Source: Oegoconia quadripuncta
Taxonomy: Eukaryota; Arthropoda; Insecta; Lepidoptera; Autostichidae
DNA length: 64,000 bases
NCBI GenBank assembly: GCA_949316235.1
Contig: OX438753.1
Location: 17,156,496-17,220,495, forward strand
Reading direction: 5' to 3'
Under the pieces are notes generated by a model. The model saw nothing but the letters and a program-made list of their open reading frames with translations. It was not told the origin of the DNA and searched no databases. The translations under genes and the position numbers were made by a program. Below are positions 1 to 9,510 of the stretch, piece after piece (position 1 is the first letter of the stretch; the number at the start of each line of letters is the position of its first letter).

Positions 1-720
1 GATTTAATAGGACACAACAATTGGCAGAATATCCTTTATAATTTTGTTATATTTGTCTACCTGTAAATCACAGCTTCATAACTATTCAAACATTAAGATT
101 AACATTACTTAAAAAAAAACTAAAGTTTAATTGTTTAATTTATTTATTTAATAACTTTTGGAAAAACAAATATTTATAGAGGGGTACCATTAGAGTTACC
201 AATAAGGGTATTTTATAATGTTGTATAATTTTTTCTAGATGTTGTATAAGTTTAGCTAGACATAATTCAGAACCGACTTATATAATGGCTATCTTATAGA
301 GGTATGTTAGAGATGTAATTTTGAATAATTAAGCCTAAAAAAAAAAACGAGCGCTTAGTCTACATTTTTTTAGGTAACCCTATTTTTAATTTGTATCATA
401 ATAACAATAAATACTAACTGATGTTTAATTAGGTAGACTTTTGTTAAACAGAGTTAAGTTATTGATTGTCCAAAATCGGAATTAAAGACACACTACGATG
501 ACGGATATATTCTGAACCAAATAATATTATAAAATTTTTTAGATATATCCGTAATTATCAGGTTTGTAGGTATAATAAACTATGTATAATGTACGAGTAT
601 ACATGTGTAGTTAAGGGGCATATATGGCTAGAGTATAAAGACTAATAGGTATGCTTACTCTATTCTTACGTGCTACTTAACTACACACTAAAAACTTTAT
701 TTGGCGGTCAATATAATGAG
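1..720. other. AT-rich stretch, no gene seen
   Basis: Long A/T runs and stop codons in all frames. I see no coding frame, RNA gene or repeat family member that recurs elsewhere in the window. Confidence 0.6.
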
Positions 721-775
721 TCGTCATTTTCCATCAGATGAGATTGTGCTCAAACGCGTATCCAGTTAAACATAA
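721..775 (+). repeat. 3' tail scrap of a jockey-like LINE
   Basis: The stretch is the reverse complement of the segment starting near 33128 (TTAACTGGATACGC, then ACCACAATCTCACC and the following bases). It is therefore a very short 3'-terminal remnant of the LINE family whose C-terminal coding part is seen at 33120-33513 and 13083-13437. Only the last ~50 bp survive. Confidence 0.5.
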
Positions 776-1790
776 AAAAAATATATATATAATGAGCAGT
801 GATTCATAGGCATTGGTTTGACAGTCGAAAGTAGCGACTTAGTGCACGCTACGAAACTGTATATTGCGTGTCCGATACCTGTCGATTTGAGTTGGCCTAG
901 ATGACTAATCACTATGTGAAACAATATGAAATAAACAATATGAAGTCATAGGTAAAATCTATGATAATTGAATCACCAAAAATCGGATAAACAACCGATT
1001 TCTGTAAGGTTCCCTTGTCTATCTCCGGAGTGTATCATCAGATCTTCACCAATTTTGTATGAAATCACCCTAGCAATACGTATATATCCTGTCACAGTGA
1101 AAAGATCTATTGGAATCAATTTAAAAATGTAAGATATATCGCGGAACCCACCTAACAAAAATATATCAAAAATGTCGGAAAAATTCAACTATTTGTTTCG
1201 ATCGATCGAAAATACCTATCATTTATAAGGTATACGTTGCATAAGAATACAGGATTGTTTGTAAATTTTTAATTATAACTCGGAATTTATAATTATACAA
1301 CAATATAATTGTATACATACAACATTTTTTTCCTATGACTTTGTAAAACGCTGCGTACTAAATATGTATGTAATAGCAAAAAATTTGCTGAATTTTAAAA
1401 CCAAAAAAGAAACTTAAATATATTTTTTTACTATATTATAAAATCGCACCCGCGTCTGTGGTTACTCTCGCTCCCCGGAAGCTGACAAGCGGACAGTTAT
1501 TAACTCGGCCACGGTAAAATTTGGTAAAAACGAAACTTATAATTGCCTGCGGAGACAAATTTGAAAAGTTCTAACAAAATTTCCGGAACATCTGCCCAAC
1601 TTGATCCATTAAAGGCAGGTGATAGCTAAAATGTATTTTAATTTTTTCGATAACACTTCAGATTCTTTTCTCGTTTTATTATTAAACTTGTTGACATTTT
1701 AATGGTGTTTTTTTTTGTATCGGAATGTATCACTTATCTAATGTACAGTTAAATGTAGCCTTAACAGTGACATGAGTTCTTACCTATGAC
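776..1790. other. AT-rich stretch, no gene seen
   Basis: A short AT microsatellite lies near 781-792. A slightly more GC-rich patch at about 1447-1620 shows no coding frame and no match to the other repeats here. The 71-aa minus frame at 973-1188 has no recognisable features and is likely chance. Confidence 0.55.
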
Positions 1791-1794
1791 GTTT

Positions 1795-1850
1795 CAATCA
1801 ATCTTGATTGATTTTTACTTACACTTTATTGCACAAAATATAAGAAAACA
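1795..1850 (-). repeat. LINE 3' tail (GATT-type)
   Basis: On the minus strand this reads TTTTGTGCAATAAAGTG followed by imperfect TTGATTGA units. The same 3' end is at 55250-55356, 57488-57606 and 26875-26965. An AATAAA-containing end followed by short tandem tail units is typical of a non-LTR retrotransposon 3' terminus. No coding part remains. Confidence 0.5.
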
Positions 1851-1881
1851 CTTGATAAAAATAAAGTCAAAATTATACAAC

Positions 1882-1968
1882 CAGCCCCCGTAGCATGACC
1901 TCGTTTGTCGCGCGCGACTTAGGAGTGAGAGTGGGATAGTTGTATATTTCGTCCAAGTGAATGAGCAG
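1882..1968 (+). repeat. Unclassified interspersed repeat (CCCCGTAGCATGAC)
   Basis: It shares CCCCGTAGCATGAC, GCGCGC, GGGATAGTTGTATATTTCGTCC and ATGAGCAG, in that order, with the minus strand at 38285-38350. It is a conserved repeat end. At the other locus it abuts a 5S-derived SINE, so it may be an alternative tail of that element or a separate repeat. Confidence 0.5.
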
Positions 1969-1974
1969 GACAAA

Positions 1975-2655
1975 TATTATCTCGCACGACATAAACGTTT
2001 ATCTTTATATTGTATGTTCCAGGGCCCTTCTTTTTTCTCATTTTAAATATGATTTTTGAAGCTTTTATGATGTCTTCTATAGTAAAATAATATAAATTAT
2101 TGTCTGAAATATTTACCTTTAATAGATTTATTATTTATTTTTTTATAAACTAACGATTAAATAATATTTAAACAAAATAGTAACTATAACGAAATAAGGA
2201 GCGCGCACGCATGGGTGTGTGTTATGTATTGTGTGAATGTATGTGAGTGAACAATGTCTTGGAATCTATGATGAATGTTGTTTTATTTCTGGATTATTTT
2301 TCAATACCTTCAAAAATATGTTCATATATTCCAAATTCGTTTCGTAGGTTTGTTAAAATGATTAAGTGTATTTAGTGACAAGGCCGCCAAATTATACTTT
2401 TCTCTTGTTTGTTTTTTTCCTTGTGCGTCATGCTTATTATTGTTCTGCAATGAAGAATATTTTGTTTATTTGTTCGATTTCCTTTATCAGTAAACTCTGT
2501 TCAAACATTTTTTTGGATATGACGCTATCTCTGTCTTACTTATAACCAACTTGCCTGAATCTGTTTTCAAGTCTGCAATGAAATTTCTTTGGACTAAATA
2601 AAAAAAAAGAACAGAAAATACAATATTAATATGTATAGAATGTAAGACGTTCATC
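1975..2655. other. AT-rich stretch, no gene seen
   Basis: GT-rich around 2210-2270, otherwise low-complexity A/T sequence. I see no coding frame or repeat member. Confidence 0.55.
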
Positions 2656-2657
2656 AT

Positions 2658-2838
2658 GAATGTAACCGGTTCGAATCCCGCCAGATGTAAATTTGTGTGT
2701 GATGAATATAAAAATTTATTCTTGAATAGTGGATGTTTATATTTATATATGTTTATCTGTATATTTAGTATAGCTTTGCTTAATTTGGGACTATAGATGA
2801 TTGGTAAGTGTCCGAAATATTTGTTTATATCTATTTAA
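2658..2838 (+). repeat. SINE family B, 5'-truncated
   Basis: It starts at the pol III B-box region (GGTTCGAATCCCGC at 2667-2681) and continues through the family body: GTGTGATGAATA, GGATGTTTAT, TAGCTTTGCTTAATTTGGG and GTCCGAAATATT. The A-box half of the tRNA-like head is missing. It ends about 60 bp before the Ty3 element. Confidence 0.75.
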
Positions 2839-2891
2839 GGTTGGACGTCCCTGAAATGAGACTCCATCCCTGAAATGAGACTCTCGAGTTT

Positions 2892-2895
2892 GAAG
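2892..2895 (+). repeat. Target-site duplication, left (GAAG)
   Basis: The four bases before the 5' LTR equal the four after the 3' LTR (10070-10073). A 4-bp duplication fits a retroviral-type integrase, and an intact duplication argues against LTR-LTR recombination with another copy. Confidence 0.85.
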
Positions 2896-3335
2896 TGTCA
2901 TCAATATTAATAATAGTTATCTAATTAAACAATATTATTCATTTAAGTGTATGTTGCAAAACAGGCAACTTCCGTAAATTAATATTTATTTACAATATTT
3001 TACATACTGCTGAAAATGGACTGTTACCACTCAAATAATGTATATTTAATATATTATGATTTATCATTGGGTTAAAGTAATAAAGGGTGGCTGCTTTGTC
3101 AATTTGGATAAATAGTAAGTAAACTTGAGTTTTGCAAAGAAAAATAAAAAAAGGTGACAAGTAGTGGGGTAGGAGTCCATAGTGAGTCGTCATACCGTGG
3201 GAACATTAGAAGAAGTGTAAAAAGGAGTGTGAATATATCGGAGAATATATACAAAATGTGAGTATTTATACCTTGTTTTATTACTGGTCAAAACCCCTTT
3301 ATAATTACGTAGTAATAAGAGGCCCATAGCTGACA
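2896..3335 (+). repeat. 5' LTR
   Basis: 440 bp with terminal inverted TGTCA...TGACA. It contains AATAAA at ~3079 and an AT-rich TATA-like stretch near 3234-3256 that may be the promoter (inference). A 67-aa minus-strand frame occurs identically in both LTRs and is judged incidental. The U3/R/U5 borders cannot be set from sequence. Confidence 0.95.
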
Positions 3336-3350
3336 TATCAGAAGTGGGAT
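3336..3350 (+). promoter_or_regulatory. Primer binding site, tRNA-Leu type
   Basis: Directly after the 5' LTR. TCAGAAGTGGGAT (3338-3350) is complementary to the ATCCCACTTCTGA 3' end typical of metazoan tRNA-Leu(CAA). The first two bases deviate from the TGG expected opposite the CCA end, so priming may start 2-5 nt inside, using the final ACA of the LTR. Confidence 0.55.
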
Positions 3351-3589
3351 AGAACAGGAATTATTATTTAACGACATTAATGTACGACAGATTACATGTA
3401 AGCACAAGATGATTAAGATGTAATATTCAGGTTCAGGTAGAAATTAGATCATGGTTAGTTCACCAAATATTACGAAATATATTACGAAACGAAAATATAT
3501 TTTTTCCTACTACCGCTTGTTTTTTTTTTTTTATATATATTTTTTTCTTTCTACTAATATTTTATGATAGAATGAGAGGATACCGATAG

Positions 3590-3790
3590 ACAGCCGATTG
3601 CCTTCTAAACCCACAGTTGCGGGTGCGGTTCCTGCAAGGGGGTAAATAATTGTGTAATGGTTTAATATATTCGAGGTGTGATTCCCGATACATGTATGTT
3701 TACATTATAGTTATATGAGCATGTTTATATGTATTCTACCATCTATAGTGCAGGTGTCGCTTGTTTGAGAGTGGATATATCCACAAAAGA
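3590..3790 (+). repeat. Diverged SINE-B inside the retrotransposon leader
   Basis: AACCCACAGTTGCGGGTGCG..., then GGGGGTAAATAATTGTGTAATG, then GTATTCTACCATCTATAG line up in order with the SINE-B head and body at 24041-24272 and 41450-41719 (GGTTGCGGGTTCGAATCCCG, GGGGTAAATGTTTGTGTGATG, and so on). The match is clearly older than the identical LTRs. The SINE was therefore carried by the lineage before this copy inserted. Confidence 0.55.
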
Positions 3791-4112
3791 GATGGGTAAC
3801 AAAATTTAAAAAATTCTTACTTTTGTGTCTCGATACTTTTATCTAATTAGTAGTGTGTATGATGGAATGATAAACATACTATATAAACCTGACTATAGCA
3901 CCATTACTTCATCATGCAAATATAGTTCGAGCGTTTATTTATTTATTATTATAGCGAAATTAAATAAGGAAGTCTATATCACCATACATACAATTCCATT
4001 TAAATTGCTTACTAGAGTTTAACAAAATACCCTACATAAAATTCCTCACGATAAGATCTTGGAACAGTTCTCTGTGCGATTCAACTTTTTGCAAATTCCA
4101 GTAACATCTAAG

Positions 4113-7100
4113 ATGGATGGTGGCGACCCATACTCCCCTACACGACCTACTGGTATGGGCCGTAGATCACGGAGCCGGGAAAGGCGGTCGCGGTCGAGCA
4201 GAGCATCGCTTCGCGCCACGCGCAGCCGCTCCAGGGTTGGCAGCCTACGTGCAGCGGCACGGGAGCCATCTGCTGATCACACCGAGCGACGCTCACGAAC
4301 CAAGCAGCGACAGGACAGGAGTGCTGAGGTACAACGGCGATCGAATAGTCACGCAAGCCGCCGTTCTCGCAGGCAGGTTAAGCATCCATCTCGAAGCACG
4401 AGTCGACGTCGATCTCTTGCTAGAACTAGTCGTAAATCGCGGAGCCAGGTTCGTGATCGATCCAATTGTCGGTCTCGTCATACCGATGGGGACCGATTGC
4501 GTGATCGATCGCGCAGTGGAAGAAGCCATAGATCTAGTCGGTCCAAAAACCGGGACAAGAGTGATAACGATAATATAGCGACGCCAGTTGCGGCCCCATC
4601 TAAAGATAGTTTTACTCTGTTGCTGGAGGCCCTTAAAACTATAGGCCGCTCTGATAGCTTAGATAAATTAAGTAACGTCCATAACACTTTGCCAGAATTC
4701 GATCCTTCGAGAAGAGAACAGACAATGACCATGTGGCTGCACAAGGTAAATGAGTGCGCCTCTATATATGGATGGTCTGAAAAACAATTGATACACTACG
4801 CTTTACCTAAATTACGCGGGGTTGCACAACGGTGGTACGAGGGTCTGTCGTCAGTTCTGTTCTCGTGGGACGAATGGCAGACTAAATTGTTAGCAGCATT
4901 TCCATCGGAGGAGAACTACGGGCAGATGCTCAGCGATATGCTTGCTAAACGAGCCCGTTTCGGAGATTCACTAGAGGACTATTATTACAATAAAATAGCT
5001 ATGATTAATAGATGTGGTATATCAGGTAGACGAGCGGTCGAGTGTATCCTCCACGGGATCGATGACCGTTCTGTTAGGTTAGGGGCGGAAGCGGTACGAT
5101 TCGAAGACCCGGATAAGTTATTAGCGTATTTAAGAAATGCTAGAAACTCTAGACCTCAATCAGAGCGCAGGGTCCTGCGGGGAAACCCTACCGTCAAAAT
5201 ACAGGAAGGAAAACCGAACGCTAGGGGACCTACACGCTGTTTTAATTGTAAACAAGAGGGTCATTTCTCTCCCCAGTGTCCCCTTCCAGTAAAAAAATGT
5301 GGCAAATGTTCCAAAATAGGGCACGATTCGGAGCAATGTTTTTCAAAGTTACCCCAGTTAACTGAGAAAAAGGTTATGATCGTTGCGAGCGATGGTAGTC
5401 CGGGACAGAAATATATAAAGATTGCTGAAGTTAACGGGTTTCCATTCCAATCATTTATCGACTTTGGTAGCGAATGTTGCATGATTCGAAAATCAGACTT
5501 TTGTAAAATCTCTGATAAGTTTGATACAAATGAACTCCCAACCCTAAGGGGATTCGGCAATTCTGTTGTCCAAGTAATAGGTAGAAAACGGGTAAATATA
5601 ACCGTAGATGAAGTTGAAGCCGAAATAGATCTGTTTGTGGTTCCCGATAATACTATGCATGTACCCATAATGATCGGTCAATCATTTACCGAACAACCGC
5701 ATATAGTAGTTTATAAAACTAGTGATAAGCTACAAATGTTGCGCATGATAGATGATGTGGTCCCTAATTCTAAGATAAGGTTATTATGTAACGAGAATAT
5801 AACAGTCTCCGATACGTCTGTAATTGAAGTCTTCTCTGACAGCAAAGTTACGGGTGAAATTTATGTTGAAGGAGGTTTTCGATTAAAATCCGATGTAAAG
5901 TTTTCGTTACTCACTGGCTTATTCTCCATTAGGGATGGTCATTGCAAAATCGGAGTTAGTGTTCCAATAGGCCGAACTGTATTTTTACCTAAGGGCTATC
6001 CAATAGCCCGTGCATTTATGGCAAAGAAAGAACATCCCATAAATCATAACGTTATGCAGGTGTCCAGTTTCCTTAATTCCGAAATGACGCCGTCATCTAT
6101 TCAAGACTATGAAGTTAGAGTAGGCAGTATAAAATCGTCGGAGAAGGAACAGTTACTTTGTTTACTCGATAAATATAGAAATTGTTTTGCTGCTAATATG
6201 TCCGAACTAGGGGTTACTACAGTCGGTCAGATGTCTATTACACTAAATGATGACCAACCAGTAGTGTACAGGCCGTACCGTCTGGCAGTCAAAGAAAAGG
6301 AAGTGGTTAGAGGTATGGTAGCAGAATTATTGGATAATGATATAATTCGTCCCTCAACATCTGCGTACGCAAGTCCCGTGGTACTGGTACGTAAGAAAAC
6401 AGGTGATTATCGACTCTGCATTGACTACCGGGCCCTTAATAAGAAAACCGTTAGAGAAAATTACCCAATGCCGCTGATAGATGATCAGCTCGATGTTTTA
6501 GCCAATCACATGTTCTACACCACCCTCGATCTGGCATCTGGATATTATCAGGTGCCAATCCAGGAAGGTGACAAGCATAAAACTGCGTTTGTGACGCCAG
6601 AGGGGCACTTCGAGTTTAACCGAATGCCCTTCGGCCTCGCAAACGCTCCGGCTACCTTCCAGCGTATTATGCACCAAGTTCTAGGATCTTCACGTCACAA
6701 TGAAGCTCTTGCTTACCTCGATGACGTTATAATCCCGGCTAAGGACTTTTGTGAGGGTTTAAATCGTTTGGAAAATGTTATGAAGTTATTTTCCTCCGCG
6801 GGACTAACGCTTAAGCTTACCAAATGTTTCTTCTTCGGTAATAATGTGGACTATCTGGGGTTCGAGGTGTCCAAAGACGGTATTAAGCCGGGCTCGAAAA
6901 AGATTGAGGCTGTTGAAAGGTTTCCGGTTCCTCAGAACCAGCATAATGTACGCCAATTTTTGGGGTTGGCCAGTTTTTTCCGACGTTTTGTGCCTGGGTT
7001 TTCCATTGTAGCTAAACCTTTAACTCACCTACTTAAGGGCGACGTACCGTGGCAATGGGGTGTAGACCAAGAAGCGGCATTCAGAACTTTACAGCAAAAA

Positions 7101-8846
7101 CTGATAGAAAAACCCACTTTAGCACTTTACAATCCGCAGGCTGAAACTGAAGTGCACACGGACGCCTGCAAAATTGGGTTGGGGGGGATATTGCTACAGC
7201 GTAATGACAGTGGTAATCTTAGACCCGTGGCGTATTTTAGTAGGCAAACCACCCCTGAGGAGCAAAACTATTCCTCCTATGATTTAGAAACGCTTGCGGT
7301 TGTAGCTGCTCTAAAAAAATTCAGAGTATATTTGGTTGGGATTTGCTTTAAAATTCTTACGGATTGCAACTCTTTGCGTGCGACGTTTCAAAAACGAGAC
7401 ATGCTTCCTCGTGTAGCTCGTTGGTGGGAGCAAATGCAGGAGTATAACTTTAATATCGAGTATAGGGCGGGTACTTCAATGGCTCACGTCGATGCATTAA
7501 GTCGCAACCCCATCAACGAGCATTCCCAAGTTTCGCTCGATGTCAGAAACATAACCGAGGATAGTTGGTTATTAACTGTCCAAAATTCAGACAGTGAAAT
7601 TCAAAGAATAATCAAGGTCCTCGAGGACCCTAATCTTAATGACGTAATAGATATTAAAACCAATTATAAACAAAAGGGTAATAAGCTTTTTAGAATCACC
7701 CCGGAAGGAGATAGATGGGTGGTGCCGAAGGGTGTACGCTGGCAGATAGTGAAAATAAACCACGATGATATAGGACATTTTTCAGTGGATAAAACGTTAG
7801 AGAAGATAAAATCTACATATTGGTTTCCAAAGATGCGAGCTTTTGTGACAAAATATGTGACTTCTTGTTTAGAATGCGCGTACACAAAGTCATCGGGAGG
7901 TAGGAGACAAGGGTTTTTACATCCTATAGAAAAAGTTAGTAACCCCTTCGACACCATCCATGTAGATCACGTGGGACCGTTTGTCCGCAGCACTAGAGGC
8001 AATATGCACATATTAGTAGTAGTCGATGCCTATACAAGATACGTTTTCATGAAGGCGGTGAGGAACACTAAGTCACACTCGTCTATAAGGGTCCTTAAGG
8101 AATACATCGGTCTCTTTGGGGTACCTCGTAGGCTAATATCAGATAGGGGCACTTCATTTACCAGTGCCGCCTTCAAGGAGTTCCTGGCTCAAAAGGGTGT
8201 TAAGCATGTCCTAAATGCAGTGGCATCCCCCAGAGCCAATGGACAGGTAGAGCGCTATAATAAAACCATTGTGGACGCACTCACAGCCAAGTCCGTTGGC
8301 ACGCCTGATAGCAAATGGGATGATTATTTACCGGATGTGCAGTGGGGCATGAATAACACTTTTAACAAAGGCATAAACCGAACGCCGTCTGAGGCTTTAT
8401 TCGGAATACGACCTACGGGTGCTAGTGAAGGTCGAATAGTATCCGAACTAGATGACGATTCAGCATCTGAGTCAAACAGAGATGAGATTAGGCGAGAAAT
8501 TAATGCTCATGTTGAAGCGAGTCAACAAAAACAAAAACAAGCTTACGATAAAAAACGTTGCAAACCTGTTGCGTATCAGGTGGGGGATCTGGTAAGAATC
8601 GAACGTCAAGTACCCGCTACTGGTCAAAGTAAGAAGTTAGTACCGAAGTTTCAGGGACCGTACAGAATTACCGCAGTACTAGGTCACGATCGCTTTCAAG
8701 TCGAAGATACTCCTTTGAGCCAAAAGGGTGGGAGAAAATTCTCGTCGGTTGTATCGGTCGACAAAATGAAACACTGGCTTAATTTTAGTAGACCTCACGA
8801 CCAAGACTTGCTTTCCTCTGGTGAATCCGACAGGGCGAGTGATTAG
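4113..8846 (+). CDS. Gag-Pol polyprotein of Ty3/gypsy retrotransposon
   Basis: A single 1,577-aa frame supplying particle and replication proteins, presumably cut by its own protease. I start at ATG 4113 (A at -3); the frame is open from a TTG at 4059, but that is not a likely start. Residues ~10-155 are Arg/Ser dipeptide-rich, like SR splicing factors. Gag core is ~165-360. Two CX2CX4HX4C knuckles follow (C376-C389 and C396-C409), which should bind RNA. The retropepsin site is DFGS at 450-453, where D[ST]G is usual. RT has D806 in TTLDLASGY and YLDDV at 868-872. RNase H keeps D1017, E1059, D1084 and D1127. Integrase has an HHCC finger from H1217 and the D1285-D1344-35-E1380 triad. A GPY module lies at 1515-1517 near the end, with no chromodomain. 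Gag and pol are fused in frame without frameshift or stop, so the Gag:Pol ratio must be set another way. No env follows. Confidence 0.95.
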   Translation: MDGGDPYSPTRPTGMGRRSRSRERRSRSSRASLRATRSRSRVGSLRAAAREPSADHTERRSRTKQRQDRSAEVQRRSNSHASRRSRRQVKHPSRSTSRRRSLARTSRKSRSQVRDRSNCRSRHTDGDRLRDRSRSGRSHRSSRSKNRDKSDNDNIATPVAAPSKDSFTLLLEALKTIGRSDSLDKLSNVHNTLPEFDPSRREQTMTMWLHKVNECASIYGWSEKQLIHYALPKLRGVAQRWYEGLSSVLFSWDEWQTKLLAAFPSEENYGQMLSDMLAKRARFGDSLEDYYYNKIAMINRCGISGRRAVECILHGIDDRSVRLGAEAVRFEDPDKLLAYLRNARNSRPQSERRVLRGNPTVKIQEGKPNARGPTRCFNCKQEGHFSPQCPLPVKKCGKCSKIGHDSEQCFSKLPQLTEKKVMIVASDGSPGQKYIKIAEVNGFPFQSFIDFGSECCMIRKSDFCKISDKFDTNELPTLRGFGNSVVQVIGRKRVNITVDEVEAEIDLFVVPDNTMHVPIMIGQSFTEQPHIVVYKTSDKLQMLRMIDDVVPNSKIRLLCNENITVSDTSVIEVFSDSKVTGEIYVEGGFRLKSDVKFSLLTGLFSIRDGHCKIGVSVPIGRTVFLPKGYPIARAFMAKKEHPINHNVMQVSSFLNSEMTPSSIQDYEVRVGSIKSSEKEQLLCLLDKYRNCFAANMSELGVTTVGQMSITLNDDQPVVYRPYRLAVKEKEVVRGMVAELLDNDIIRPSTSAYASPVVLVRKKTGDYRLCIDYRALNKKTVRENYPMPLIDDQLDVLANHMFYTTLDLASGYYQVPIQEGDKHKTAFVTPEGHFEFNRMPFGLANAPATFQRIMHQVLGSSRHNEALAYLDDVIIPAKDFCEGLNRLENVMKLFSSAGLTLKLTKCFFFGNNVDYLGFEVSKDGIKPGSKKIEAVERFPVPQNQHNVRQFLGLASFFRRFVPGFSIVAKPLTHLLKGDVPWQWGVDQEAAFRTLQQKLIEKPTLALYNPQAETEVHTDACKIGLGGILLQRNDSGNLRPVAYFSRQTTPEEQNYSSYDLETLAVVAALKKFRVYLVGICFKILTDCNSLRATFQKRDMLPRVARWWEQMQEYNFNIEYRAGTSMAHVDALSRNPINEHSQVSLDVRNITEDSWLLTVQNSDSEIQRIIKVLEDPNLNDVIDIKTNYKQKGNKLFRITPEGDRWVVPKGVRWQIVKINHDDIGHFSVDKTLEKIKSTYWFPKMRAFVTKYVTSCLECAYTKSSGGRRQGFLHPIEKVSNPFDTIHVDHVGPFVRSTRGNMHILVVVDAYTRYVFMKAVRNTKSHSSIRVLKEYIGLFGVPRRLISDRGTSFTSAAFKEFLAQKGVKHVLNAVASPRANGQVERYNKTIVDALTAKSVGTPDSKWDDYLPDVQWGMNNTFNKGINRTPSEALFGIRPTGASEGRIVSELDDDSASESNRDEIRREINAHVEASQQKQKQAYDKKRCKPVAYQVGDLVRIERQVPATGQSKKLVPKFQGPYRITAVLGHDRFQVEDTPLSQKGGRKFSSVVSVDKMKHWLNFSRPHDQDLLSSGESDRASD

Positions 8847-9052
8847 CCTCATAAACCTATTTCACCATGCTTATTTATGTTACCTAGCCATATTGCTATT
8901 TGTGGCATAACTTCAATTTACATAGTTTTAGAATTACATTGTACCGTACCGATAATTAATATAAATAAGCTAATCCTAATATAAATATATTTACAATAAC
9001 TATAAGGTGCAAACAGCACATAACGAAGTGTTGTATGATTGAGGATTAACAT
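8847..9052 (+). other. Retrotransposon 3' UTR, unique part
   Basis: AT-rich sequence between the gag-pol stop and the repeat array, with no frame or family match. Confidence 0.6.
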
Positions 9053-9510
9053 GGTATTCAGGACGTAAGGGGCCTGTTGCCACTGGATTATGTATAACGG
9101 GGGCCTGTTGCCAGGTATTTAGAACGTAAGGGGCCTATTGCCAGGTATTCAGGACAATAATAATACAAATATAAGGTATTCAGGACATACGGGGCCTGTT
9201 ACCACCTTTCTGTATATTACAGGGGCCTGTTGCCAGGTATTTAGGACATAAGGGGCCTATTGCCGGGTATTCAGGACTAGAGTAATAAAAATACTAGGTA
9301 TTCAGGACGTATGGGGCCTGTTACCATCTTTTCTGCTGTATATATTTAGTGTGCATAGCTTTAAGTAAATCTGTATAACAAGTCGCTTACAAACAAACAA
9401 ACAGCGGCTTGTTACCAGGTATTTAGGATGTAAGCGGCCTATTACCGGCTATTCAGGACGCGACGATTAAAGATACAAAGTATTCAGGACGTAAGGGACC
9501 TGCTACCATT
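9053..9510 (+). repeat. Higher-order tandem array in retrotransposon 3' UTR
   Basis: Built from a ~30-bp unit of the form GGTATTCAGGAC / GTAAGGGGCCTGTTGCCA. Units are grouped in a higher-order repeat of ~122 bp: copies start at 9053, 9174 and 9297, with a last partial copy at 9480. The third copy is lengthened by ~60 bp. Inside each copy GGTATTCAGGAC alternates with GGTATTTAGGAC, and GGGGCCTGTTGCC with GGGGCCTATTGCC. The array is noncoding. Role unknown; a protein-binding array or RNA-transport element would fit such a layout (inference). Confidence 0.85.

Noticed and set aside
2990..3193. 67-aa minus-strand frame, repeated at 9724-9927
   Set aside because: Both lie inside the two LTRs, so the duplication reflects the LTRs rather than a gene pair. 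No motif.
4059..4112. 18 extra N-terminal residues for Gag-Pol
   Set aside because: The codon at 4059 is TTG, not ATG. The first ATG of the frame with good context is at 4113.
9053..9510. Regular repeats resembling a CRISPR array
   Set aside because: Units vary in length and sequence, spacers are themselves repeated at ~122 bp, and the array sits in the 3' UTR of a eukaryotic retrotransposon.
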